A DNA stretch of 64,000 nt from Bryobacterales bacterium (GTDB taxonomy: Bacteria > Acidobacteriota > Terriglobia > Bryobacterales > Bryobacteraceae). The stretch is from NCBI GenBank assembly GCA_003135055.1, contig PLDF01000505.1, positions 18,263 through 82,262 on the forward strand, written 5' to 3'. Under the pieces are notes generated by a model that saw only the letters and a list, made by a program, of their open reading frames with translations, was not told where the DNA came from and made no database searches. Position numbers and translations under genes: made by a program. Of this stretch, positions 1 to 7,762 are shown piece after piece; position 1 is the stretch's first letter; each line of letters opens with the position of its first letter.

Positions 1-539
1 TCTGCGTCCAGACTGCCCACCACGGCGCGACTGCCGATGAAGGGGACGCCATACCGGACACCTTCTTCTTCCGAGAAGCCGATCAACTCGATGGCATACC
101 GCAGCGCACGGGCCGCCAGGTCTTCGAGCAGCGCCACGCCCAATACAACACCCAGGATGCCGTCGAATGCGCCCGCATTGGGAACCGTGTCGAGGTGCGA
201 TCCGATAACGAAAGTAGGGCGGACCCCCTGGTCCGCGGCCGACGACCTCGTCGGCCTCTCCGGGGGCTCCTGGGACTGATTCGGTTGAGGAAGAGCGGGT
301 CCGGGGGGACCCGCGCGGACCAGGGGGTCCGCCCTGCAACTAGTAGCGCGAAGATTGCCCACTGCGTCGATGCGAACCTCGCAGCCGGCCGCGGTGAGCC
401 ATCCGGCGATAAGCGCGTGTACTTCCTTCATCGGCGCGGAAAGGTAAGTGCGCGTGATGCGCCCTGGTTCTTCGGTATAGCCGGCAAGCAGACGGCACCG
501 CTCGACGGCCGTGCGTGCGGCGCTGCTCCATCGACTCAT
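1..539 (-). CDS. allC: allantoate amidohydrolase / carbamoylase-type M20 hydrolase (3' end outside the window)
   Basis: My translation of the minus strand from ATG 539 runs open to the window edge; it is not in the ORF track. It reads MSRWSSAARTAVERCR, then GNLRA, then FVIGSHLDTVPNAGAFDGIL and LIGFSEEEGVRYGVPFIGS, the metal-binding and EEE motifs of the M20 amidohydrolase family that includes allantoate amidohydrolase. The family normally goes from GNLxG almost straight to the GSHLDT motif. Here about 43 extra codons lie between them, encoded by a palindromic element. The start overlaps the uraH stop as TAATG, so translation is probably coupled. Gene context (uricase, HIU hydrolase, OHCU decarboxylase) supports allantoate as substrate over hydantoin-type substrates. 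Activity with the insertion is unknown. Confidence 0.82.
   Translation of the reverse strand, partial: MSRWSSAARTAVERCRLLAGYTEEPGRITRTYLSAPMKEVHALIAGWLTAAGCEVRIDAVGNLRATSCRADPLVRAGPPGPALPQPNQSQEPPERPTRSSAADQGVRPTFVIGSHLDTVPNAGAFDGILGVVLGVALLEDLAARALRYAIELIGFSEEEGVRYGVPFIGSRAVVGSLDA
216..335. repeat. 120-bp palindromic element inserted in frame in allC
   Basis: Perfect 22-bp inverted repeats at 216-237 (agggcggaccccctggtccg and 2 more bases) and 314-335 enclose a 76-bp centre. Its length is a multiple of three and no stop is created in the allC frame. It encodes a Pro/Arg/Gln-rich stretch. It looks like a non-autonomous palindromic or REP/MITE-type insertion. Confidence 0.85.
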
Positions 540-892
540 TACGAGCCCCTATAGGTGGTGTACCCGTAAGGAGAGAGCAGCAGCGGGACGTGGTAATTGC
601 CGGTCTCTTCGGCGACGCCGAAGCGGATCACTACTTCATCGAGGAACGCCGGGTCGGGGAGTGTCACTCCCTGTTGCCGCAGATATGCGCCCGCCGCGAA
701 AACCAGCTCATAAATGCCGGCTGGAATTCGATCGCCCGAAAGTAGAGGCACGTCCGTGCGCCCGTCGCGATTGGTGACTGCGCTGGCGCAATGTTCGCGG
801 AGGGCGCCGGCGATGCAATAGAGACTCACGGCAACGCCCGCCGCCGGCCGGCCTTGCGATGTGTCCAAAACGTGTGTGGAAAGCCGCGCCAT
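539..892 (-). CDS. uraH: 5-hydroxyisourate hydrolase (transthyretin-like)
   Basis: The 117-residue protein is full length for HIU hydrolase, which converts the uricase product 5-hydroxyisourate to OHCU. It begins MARLSTHVLDTSQGRPA, matching the conserved N-terminal LSTHVLD segment, and ends in YRGS, the C-terminal signature separating HIU hydrolases from transthyretins. It has no signal peptide and is presumably cytoplasmic. It starts one base after the uricase stop and its own stop overlaps the allC start (TAATG), so it sits in the middle of a tightly packed purine operon. Confidence 0.95.
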   Translation of the reverse strand: MARLSTHVLDTSQGRPAAGVAVSLYCIAGALREHCASAVTNRDGRTDVPLLSGDRIPAGIYELVFAAGAYLRQQGVTLPDPAFLDEVVIRFGVAEETGNYHVPLLLSPYGYTTYRGS

Positions 893-893
893 G

Positions 894-1808
894 TTATCTC
901 CGCAGACTCAAACCCAGACAGCCGTAAGGCGGCCGCGAATCGGTGTAAACGCCCATCAGGTCGCCCTGCTCCACGATGGTATCCCAAGTGCGGTTGTTGG
1001 CTTCGAGGTCAATCTGCGAAATAGTGGGAATGTCTTCCAGCACCCGGCAACCGATCTGGTAGATCACTTCCTGAATGCTGCCCGATTCGAAGGCGGCAAA
1101 GACATCGTGGACGATGCGGCGCACGCTTTTCGCCGCGGCTTCTTGAGATGCAGCCCGATCTTGAGGCGACGCGGCGCCTTGAAATGCAGCGGCGTCTTGA
1201 AATGCAGCCTCGAAGCTGGTGTAACTCCACTCCACGTCCAGCCACATGTGCAGCGGGCGGTTCTTGATATCGGGCAGCGTGGTGTATTGGTCGCGCACGA
1301 AGCCGTGAAAGGCGCTGCCGCCCAGGCGGAGCAGCCGGAAGCCGCGAATTCCCGAGCGCGCTTCCACTATGTTGAGGCCATCGGCGGAACGGCCCATTTC
1401 CACGCGGGCAAAAGCGCGGTCGGGTCCCGCGGGCGCAAATGCCATGTGGCTTTCTGCGACGCCGGAGTACGGAATCTCCGATGCCGAGACTTGCGCGCCG
1501 GCCGTGTGCGGATAAGTGGCGAGAAACTTATCGCAGAGAAAGCGGCAGTAACTTTCCAAGTGGAAGCCCGTGTAATTCAGCGTTTCGCGCTGAATGAAAT
1601 TCTTCATGGAATCGGTAGCCACAAGGTTAGTGTTGTCGCCTGTTGTGTAAGTGGGCCAAAAAGCGTCGCCATACAGCAGCATGATTACATTCGCGCCAAA
1701 TACCGGGCAGCAGCCTTCGGGGACAGCGCCGCCCCGGTGTAGACGGTAGACAGTGACATCGCCTTTTCCGTAGTAGTTACGCTTCCAACCGCTGGCAAAT
1801 CGTTCCAC
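894..1808 (-). CDS. pucL: factor-independent urate oxidase (uricase)
   Basis: The 304-residue protein has the uricase pattern: YGKGDVTVYR near the N-terminus with the catalytic Lys, DNTNLVATDSMKN in the first third, and a second tunnelling-fold half ending in DLMGVYTDSRPPYGCLGLSL. It oxidises urate to 5-hydroxyisourate. The start is GTG, supported by a strong Shine-Dalgarno 9 bases upstream. Between SYTSFEAAF and AKSVRRIVHDVF lies a low-complexity Ala/Gln segment encoded by four 18-bp repeats, which is not typical of the family. A 125-bp repeat element separates the gene from uraD. Confidence 0.93.
   Translation of the reverse strand: MERFASGWKRNYYGKGDVTVYRLHRGGAVPEGCCPVFGANVIMLLYGDAFWPTYTTGDNTNLVATDSMKNFIQRETLNYTGFHLESYCRFLCDKFLATYPHTAGAQVSASEIPYSGVAESHMAFAPAGPDRAFARVEMGRSADGLNIVEARSGIRGFRLLRLGGSAFHGFVRDQYTTLPDIKNRPLHMWLDVEWSYTSFEAAFQDAAAFQGAASPQDRAASQEAAAKSVRRIVHDVFAAFESGSIQEVIYQIGCRVLEDIPTISQIDLEANNRTWDTIVEQGDLMGVYTDSRPPYGCLGLSLRR
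1141..1212. repeat. 4 x 18-bp tandem repeat inside the uricase gene
   Basis: Four 18-bp units (type tcttgaaatgcagcctcg) at 1141, 1159, 1177 and 1195 encode a degenerate six-residue repeat (FQDAAA, FQGAAS, PQDRAA, SQEAAA). The frame is kept. Confidence 0.85.
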
Positions 1809-1817
1809 TCTTTACTT

Positions 1818-1826
1818 ACCTCCTTT
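1818..1826 (-). promoter_or_regulatory. strong ribosome binding site of uricase
   Basis: On the minus strand aaaggaggt lies 9 bases upstream of the GTG start at 1808 and decides for that start. It abuts the repeat element at 1825-1949, so after insertion of that element the gene kept its own ribosome binding site. Confidence 0.75.
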
Positions 1827-1949
1827 GTGGGGCAGGTTGTCTTGCCTGCAGCCGCCTTTTCAGGCGGCTCTATCGGGCCATGCGCCAGTCTTCGCACCCG
1901 ACGAGCGCCGGCTGAAAGCCGGCGGCAGCCAGGATTGGCCGCCCCACAA
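1825..1949. repeat. 125-bp dispersed palindromic element, copy 1
   Basis: The ends are inverted (ttgtggggcagg and gccgccccacaa). Inside are two hairpins, agccgccttttcaggcggct and cgccggctgaaagccggcg. The same element recurs at 7778-7903. Here it separates uraD from uricase. The rest of 1809-2010 holds no gene that I can see. Confidence 0.85.
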
Positions 1950-2010
1950 CTTGTGCAGAACTCCCAGTCTCGGGAAAAGTAGCGGTGTTAGATTGTCAAA
2001 TCTGCCCCAC

Positions 2011-2538
2011 TTAAGTACTCCCAAGCATCTGCTCTTCTAACCGAAGCTCTTCCAATCGAAACCAGGCGATGCGGTAGACCTGTTCCAGCGCTTCACGCAA
2101 CTCACTCTCCGGCGTGGCCTCGATCCGCCGGCGCAGCGCCTCGATGATATCGCGATTGCCGCTGCCTTTTACCGCGAACAAGAAGGGGAATCCGAAGCGC
2201 TCCCGGTATTCGTTGTTCAACGCCAGGAGCGAACCGTGTTCTTCCGGCGTAAGCTGGTTCAACCCCGCGCCGGCTTGTTCGCGAGTGGATGCTTCGCTCA
2301 TCCGCACCCGGTTGCCAAGGTCGGGATGCGCGCGCAGCAGCGCCAATTGGCGCTCCGTCCCGGCGTCTTCCACCTGTTGGCGCATCGCATGGTGTAACTC
2401 GCCGAGTGAAGCGAAAGGCCGCGAACTCCATGCCCGTTCGGCGACCCACGGCGAGTCTTCAAGCACCCAGCCGAAGGCTTTAACAAAGTCCTCGCGAGTG
2501 AGAGCATTGATCTGTTGCAAAGTCATGTGCCGGGTCAT
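2011..2538 (-). CDS. uraD: OHCU decarboxylase
   Basis: The protein (about 175 residues from ATG 2538) carries HPDLGNRVRMSEASTREQAGAGL, the HPDLG and helix pattern of 2-oxo-4-hydroxy-4-carboxy-5-ureidoimidazoline decarboxylase. This enzyme gives (S)-allantoin from OHCU. The track ORF starts further upstream, but ATG 2538 overlaps the guaD stop as ATGA, so I prefer it. Size and composition fit the stand-alone enzyme. It follows guaD directly and precedes the repeat element and uricase, completing the urate-to-allantoin steps in one operon. Confidence 0.92.
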   Translation of the reverse strand: MTRHMTLQQINALTREDFVKAFGWVLEDSPWVAERAWSSRPFASLGELHHAMRQQVEDAGTERQLALLRAHPDLGNRVRMSEASTREQAGAGLNQLTPEEHGSLLALNNEYRERFGFPFLFAVKGSGNRDIIEALRRRIEATPESELREALEQVYRIAWFRLEELRLEEQMLGST

Positions 2539-3824
2539 GCGGCTTGGAACACCGGGTTTCCCTCTACACAAGTCTCCTCGATACACTCAGTTCCGGCCAA
2601 GGTGAAGATGGCGCCCAGCAGGCGTTCGGGAGATATCGGGCTCCGCATCACTGCCCTCAAGGGACTGGTTTCCGGCGGACGCAAATAGACGAAGTCGGCG
2701 AATTTGCCCACGGTGAAATCGCCGATTTGATCCTCAAGGCCCAGAGCGTCCGCCCCAGCGCGCGTCGCCAGGTAGAGAAGGTGCGCGGCATTGAGCGTCA
2801 CCGGGCTGGGCGCGAGGCGTTGCGTCAGGTAGGCCAGCAATCCCTCCTTCAACATTCCGAATCCCGTGCCGCCGCCGACATCGGTACCTAGCGCGAAGCG
2901 CACGCCCGCCTGCACATGCCGTTGCAATGGAAAGAAGCCGCTGCCTAACGCCGCATTGCTGGCGGGACAGAATGCTACGGCGCTGTCGCACGCGGCGAGC
3001 CGCTCCAATTCGCCCGGCGCGGGATGAACATTGTGCGCGAAAACCGAACGCCGCTGCGCCAGCCCGAAGCGCTCATACACCGCCAGATAGTCGCTCGCGC
3101 CCGGAAACAGACTGGCAACCGATTCGATCTCCTCCACGCTCTCGTTCATGTGAGTTTGAAAACGCACGCCGGGGTTTTCGGCAAGCAGCGTCGCGCAAAC
3201 TTCCAGAATAGCTTCCGACGCGGAGAGCGCGAACCGCGGCGTCACCGCGTACAGCAACCGGCCCGCGCCATGAAAGCGCCGAATCAACGCCGCGCTTTCC
3301 TTATAGGCTTCCTCGGGGGTTTGGTACAACGCCGGCAATAGATGCCTGTCGGCCAGCACCAATCCGCTGACGATCCGCAAGCCCGACGCTTGCGCCTGTT
3401 CAAATAACTCGGCGGTGGCGCCGGCGAAGTGAGCGCCGAAGACCAGCGCGGCGGTGGTTCCATGCGATGCGAGTGAGTGCAGAAACTCCTGCGCCACCGC
3501 TCTGGCGTAAGAGGGATGCCCGAACTTCACCTCCTCCGGAAGCGTGATATTTTCCAGCCAATCGAGCAGCGAGTATCCAATGCCGCCCAGCGCACGCACC
3601 TGCGGATAGTGAATGTGCGCGTCGACGAACCCCGGCAATAGCACGCCATCGCGCATGTCGCGGACGTCTGCCTCGGGATACTGCGCGCGCACTTCCAGAT
3701 AATCTCCGCACGCCGCGACTCTGCCATTTTCCACCAGTAAGGCGCCGTCCGGGAAAACTTCAAGCGCATCGTCGTCCCGGAACGGATTGCGCGGTGTGTG
3801 AAAAATGGCGGCGCGCAGAATCAT
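2535..3824 (-). CDS. guaD: guanine deaminase
   Basis: The 429-residue amidohydrolase carries the metal motif PGFVDAHIHYPQ (residues about 63-75), then DWLENITLPEE, typical of guanine deaminases, QTHMNES, and the late GTDVGGGTGFGM motif. It deaminates guanine to xanthine, feeding the xanthine dehydrogenase encoded just upstream. Its start overlaps the xdhB stop (ATGA) and its stop overlaps the uraD start (ATGA). It is probably cytoplasmic, with no signal peptide. The length matches bacterial GuaD. Confidence 0.95.
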   Translation of the reverse strand: MILRAAIFHTPRNPFRDDDALEVFPDGALLVENGRVAACGDYLEVRAQYPEADVRDMRDGVLLPGFVDAHIHYPQVRALGGIGYSLLDWLENITLPEEVKFGHPSYARAVAQEFLHSLASHGTTAALVFGAHFAGATAELFEQAQASGLRIVSGLVLADRHLLPALYQTPEEAYKESAALIRRFHGAGRLLYAVTPRFALSASEAILEVCATLLAENPGVRFQTHMNESVEEIESVASLFPGASDYLAVYERFGLAQRRSVFAHNVHPAPGELERLAACDSAVAFCPASNAALGSGFFPLQRHVQAGVRFALGTDVGGGTGFGMLKEGLLAYLTQRLAPSPVTLNAAHLLYLATRAGADALGLEDQIGDFTVGKFADFVYLRPPETSPLRAVMRSPISPERLLGAIFTLAGTECIEETCVEGNPVFQAA

Positions 3825-6208
3825 ATGCGGATCGCTTCAGCGGCCGCTTCAACGGTCTCCGCTTCAGCGGCCGGCTCGGCGACCGCTTCCGGGGCTGGCT
3901 CGGCGATCTCCGCCTGCGCCGACCGCGCGCGCTGAATCGCCCAATACACGCGTTCAGGCGTCGCCGGGCTGTCGAGTTCCACGATGCCGCCAGTGCCGAG
4001 CGACGCCCCAAACGCCGATATGGCATCGCGAATCGCCTCCCGCACTGAGATGGCCAGCATCAACGGCGGCTCGCCCACGGCCTTGCTGCCGAAGATCACG
4101 CCCGGCTCCGCCGCGCGCTCCAGAAACGCCACGCGGAAATCTTCCGGCAATTCCGACCACGAAGGCAGCTTATAGGTGGACGCGCTATTGGTGGCCACGC
4201 GGCCTTCGGGAGTCCACAGTAGCTCCTCCATCACCAGCCAGCCGAGGCCTTGCAGGAAGCCGCCTTCGATCTGGCCGCGGTCGATGATGGGCGAAAGCGA
4301 GCTGCCCACGTCTTCCAGAATATCGACGCGCCGGACACGGCAATCGCCCGTGAAACCGTCCAGCTCCACTTCCGAGACGGCCGCGCCGTAAGCGAAATAA
4401 TGGAACGGCCTCCCCAGGCCGGTCTTCGGGTCGTAACTGATGCCGGGCGTGCGGTAATAGCCCTGCGCGAAGAGCGCGACTCTCTGCCGGTAAGCGGCCT
4501 CCACTACTTCCACGAAGGTCATGCCGGCCGCGCCATCGCAAGAGACCATCCCATCCGCGAAGCGTACCTGCCCGGCGGCGCAGCCCATCTGCTCAGCGGC
4601 CACCTCTGCAAGCCTGCTCTTCAATTGCTCGCACGCATCCGCCACCGCCGCGCCGTTCAGATCCGCGCCAGCCGAAGCAGCCGTCGCCGACGTGTTGGGC
4701 ACCTTATCGGTGCGCGTCGGCATCGTGCGAATCGAGGCCAAGGGCACCCCCAGACTTTGCGCCGCCACCTGGCCGATCTTCGTGTACAGGCCCTGCCCCA
4801 TTTCAGTGCCGCCGTGATTCACCTGCACGCTGCCGTCGCGATAAATCAGCACCAAAGCGCCGGCCTGATTGAAGAACGTCGCGGTGAAAGAGATGCCGAA
4901 CTTCACCGGCGTGATGGCGATTCCGCGCTTGTAATGTTCGTTCCGCAAATTGTGCGCGTGGATTTCTTCGCGCCGCGCGGCGAACGAACTAGTGGCCTTG
5001 AGCTCTTCCCAGATGCGCGTGATGCGCCCCGCGTCTTTCACTTCCATGCCGTAGTGAGTGCGATCGCCGGCGCGGTAGAAGTTGCGCTCGCGCACGGCCT
5101 CTGGCGTCATCCCCAGCGATCGCGCGATGCGGTCGAGCGCGTCTTCGATCACTAGCATCCCTTGCGGTCCGCCGAATCCGCGAAAGGCGGTCTGGGACGT
5201 CTTGTGCGTGCGGCACACGTAGCCCGTCACGTCGGCGGTGGGCAGCAGATACGCGTTGTCCACATGGAAAATGGCCCGCCACAAAACCGGCTCGGAAAGA
5301 TCGAGACTCCAGCCGCCGTCGGAATACAGTTGCAGGTCGAGCCCCAGCAATCGGCCCGTCTCATCGTGGCCAACGGCGTATCGCGCATAGAATGGATGGC
5401 GTTTGCCGGTGAGCACCATATCGAGCGCGCGCGGCAGCCACACGCGCACGGGCCGGCGCGTCTTCCATGCGCCCAGCGCGGCGATGGCGGCCCACGGGTT
5501 AGCCTGCACTTCCTTGCCGCCGAAGGCGCCGCCCATGCGCAGGCACTCCACCGTTACGCGGTTTTCCGCAATTCCTAAAACCCGCGCCACAATCACCTGC
5601 GTCTCGGTGGGATGCTGCGTCGAAGAGTGCAGCGAGACGCCGCCGGATTCGTCCAGCCACGCAATGGCGCTTTGCGTTTCCAGATAGAAATGCTCCTGAC
5701 CGCCGATGTACAGCTCGCCACGCACGCAGCGCGGACTCGCGGCGATTGCGGCCACGGCATCGCCACGCCGCAGGTGCGCGGGATCCGAATGGAAGCTCCG
5801 CTGCTCGATGGCCTGCTGCATGGTGACGATGGCCGGCAGAGCTTCGTACCGCACTTCCACAAGGCCGGCGGCGCTCTTCGCCGCGCCGAGGTTTTCCGCC
5901 AACACCCAGGCAACCGGCTGCTGGTGATACAAAACTTCGGTGGGAAACAGCGGCTCATCGCGCCGGCTCGAGCCCGAATCGCCTTCTCCGGGTACGTCCT
6001 CGCCAGTCAGTACCGCAACCACCGCGTCATGCTTCAACGCCGCGGACGCGTCCAGAGCCAGCACCTTCGCGTGCGCATGCGGCACCATCACCGGCCACGC
6101 GTGCAACAAGCCGTGGAAGCGCGTCACCAGATCGTCGGTGTACAAAGCCGAGCCCGTGACGTGCCCTTCGGCGCTCTCATGCGGCAGCGGTTTCCCAGCG
6201 ATATTCAT
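3821..6208 (-). CDS. xdhB: xanthine dehydrogenase, molybdopterin-binding subunit
   Basis: The 795-residue large subunit begins with the hammerhead domain (HESAEGHVTGSALYTDD) and carries GGAFGGKEVQANPW, QTAFRGFGGPQGM, HGGTEMGQGLYTKIGQVAAQ and GSKAVGEPPLMLAISVREAI. The last holds the glutamate that acts as catalytic base in the family. It hydroxylates hypoxanthine and xanthine to urate together with XdhA. The last 35 or so residues are an Ala/Glu/Pro-rich tail encoded by imperfect short repeats and lie beyond the family's normal end. Overlaps of ATGA type join it to xdhA and guaD. Confidence 0.95.
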   Translation of the reverse strand: MNIAGKPLPHESAEGHVTGSALYTDDLVTRFHGLLHAWPVMVPHAHAKVLALDASAALKHDAVVAVLTGEDVPGEGDSGSSRRDEPLFPTEVLYHQQPVAWVLAENLGAAKSAAGLVEVRYEALPAIVTMQQAIEQRSFHSDPAHLRRGDAVAAIAASPRCVRGELYIGGQEHFYLETQSAIAWLDESGGVSLHSSTQHPTETQVIVARVLGIAENRVTVECLRMGGAFGGKEVQANPWAAIAALGAWKTRRPVRVWLPRALDMVLTGKRHPFYARYAVGHDETGRLLGLDLQLYSDGGWSLDLSEPVLWRAIFHVDNAYLLPTADVTGYVCRTHKTSQTAFRGFGGPQGMLVIEDALDRIARSLGMTPEAVRERNFYRAGDRTHYGMEVKDAGRITRIWEELKATSSFAARREEIHAHNLRNEHYKRGIAITPVKFGISFTATFFNQAGALVLIYRDGSVQVNHGGTEMGQGLYTKIGQVAAQSLGVPLASIRTMPTRTDKVPNTSATAASAGADLNGAAVADACEQLKSRLAEVAAEQMGCAAGQVRFADGMVSCDGAAGMTFVEVVEAAYRQRVALFAQGYYRTPGISYDPKTGLGRPFHYFAYGAAVSEVELDGFTGDCRVRRVDILEDVGSSLSPIIDRGQIEGGFLQGLGWLVMEELLWTPEGRVATNSASTYKLPSWSELPEDFRVAFLERAAEPGVIFGSKAVGEPPLMLAISVREAIRDAISAFGASLGTGGIVELDSPATPERVYWAIQRARSAQAEIAEPAPEAVAEPAAEAETVEAAAEAIRI

Positions 6209-7674
6209 GCCGCCGCAGCCTCCAGTTCATGCTGGAATTTCGCGAGCAACTGTTGCGCCAGCGCCAGCCGGTAAGCCGCCGACCCGCGATGGTCGCTCAT
6301 CGGTTGCAGCGTGCGCTCCACGGCTCGTTGTGCGCGGCGCAGCGCGGCGTTGTATCCGGCGTAGTGTCCAGCGCCGTGTCCAGCTTGGCTCCAAAGGCGG
6401 CCGATCAATTCGTCTTCCGCCTGCTTGACGCGCCTGGGAACTTCGGCCACGCCTCCATATGCAATGCGCGCCGCGTCTACGCGTCCCGATCGGTCGAGGC
6501 GCAACGCGAAGCACGCGGCCACGGTGCTGATATCGTCCAGGCGCCGCTTCGATGCTTTGAAGAACCGGATCGCATCGGGAAGCGGTTTGGGAATACGCAC
6601 GGAAACCAGCAACTCTCCAGCCTCCATCGCCGTGCGGCGGTAGCCTGTGAAGAACGCGTCCAGCGGCAAAATGCGAATGCCGGATGGGCCGGCGATCTTG
6701 ACCTCGGCATCGAGCGCCAGCAGCAGCGGCGCGGCATCCCCGATGGGCGATGCGGTGGCCAGATTGCCGCCCAGCGTCGCGCGGTTGCGAATCAGCGGCG
6801 ATGCGAACAACCGCAGCCATTCGCCAAACACCTCAGGCGCGCCGTTCCATCGCGCGGCGATTTCTTCCAGCGTGAGAGCGGCGCCAATTTCCACCGCCGC
6901 GGCGCCGTCCTCGAACACGCGCAGTTCTTGCAGCGCTTCCACGCTCACCAGATGCGGAAACTTGCGGCCGCGCAAATTCGATTCCACCGCTAGGTCCGTT
7001 GCGCCCGCTATAATCCGCACGCCCTTCGCGCCCTGGACGCCCGCGTGCTCCGCCAGCAGCGACAGGCATTCGCCAAGCGTGCCGGGGCGCGAAAAGACGC
7101 CATCCGGTCCCGCGTACGACATGCCTGCAACAGCCGGCGCCGCCTGCGAAAGCCTGCGTTGGAATCCGTCATCCAGCGCCGGACCAAGCGAGAGCGCAGC
7201 ATCGCGAATGGGGCGGTAGCCGGTGCAGCGGCACAGGTTTCCGCCCAGCGCATGTACGTCGCATGGTTCGGTTCGGCCGGGACGATATTGTTCCGCGAAG
7301 AGGCTCATCACAAAGCCCGGAGTGCAGTAACCGCACTGCGATCCGCCCGCACTTGCCATGGCTCGCTGCGCTTCGTGCAGCTCGCCGCCCGAAGCCAGCG
7401 CTTCAATAGTGTAAATTTCCTGGCCGGCAACGGAAGGCAGCAACAGCAGGCAACTGTTCACGGCGCGGTACGCGGATCGGGTCCCATGCTCCTTCACCAT
7501 AACCACGGTGCAAGCGCCGCATTCACCCTCGGCGCAGCCTTCTTTGGAACCCGTAAGCCCGCCGGCGCGCAGGTATTCGAGCAGCGTTGTCTGCACCGCG
7601 GCGCCGCGCACTTCGACTTGCTTGCCGTTCAATTGAAACGAAAAAGACGTGCTGGCGGGCGATTCGAGCCCCAT
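6205..7674 (-). CDS. xdhA: xanthine dehydrogenase, 2Fe-2S and FAD subunit
   Basis: The 489-residue small subunit has an N-terminal plant-type ferredoxin motif (CAEGECGACTVV) and the second 2Fe-2S domain (SQCGYCTPGFVMS, GGNLCRCTGYRPI). A FAD domain follows with IRNRATLGGNLATASPIGD, then a CO-dehydrogenase-flavoprotein C-terminal domain. It passes electrons from the molybdenum centre through Fe-S to FAD and NAD. It is the first gene of the purine operon; 49-88 bases separate it from the divergent receptor gene, depending on which receptor start is used. I see no clear promoter. No xdhC maturation gene is visible here. Confidence 0.95.
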   Translation of the reverse strand: MGLESPASTSFSFQLNGKQVEVRGAAVQTTLLEYLRAGGLTGSKEGCAEGECGACTVVMVKEHGTRSAYRAVNSCLLLLPSVAGQEIYTIEALASGGELHEAQRAMASAGGSQCGYCTPGFVMSLFAEQYRPGRTEPCDVHALGGNLCRCTGYRPIRDAALSLGPALDDGFQRRLSQAAPAVAGMSYAGPDGVFSRPGTLGECLSLLAEHAGVQGAKGVRIIAGATDLAVESNLRGRKFPHLVSVEALQELRVFEDGAAAVEIGAALTLEEIAARWNGAPEVFGEWLRLFASPLIRNRATLGGNLATASPIGDAAPLLLALDAEVKIAGPSGIRILPLDAFFTGYRRTAMEAGELLVSVRIPKPLPDAIRFFKASKRRLDDISTVAACFALRLDRSGRVDAARIAYGGVAEVPRRVKQAEDELIGRLWSQAGHGAGHYAGYNAALRRAQRAVERTLQPMSDHRGSAAYRLALAQQLLAKFQHELEAAAA

Positions 7675-7762
7675 TAGAGCATTTTAGCGAACTGCGGCGG
7701 AGTCCGGTTGGCAGCCGTTTGGGTTGTGTCTTTTATACGTTACACTGAAATTCAAAACCGAC

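Noticed and set aside
894-1742. Long plus-strand ORF (861-1742) opposite uricase
   Set aside because: Antisense shadow typical of GC-rich DNA; the minus strand encodes a clear uricase.
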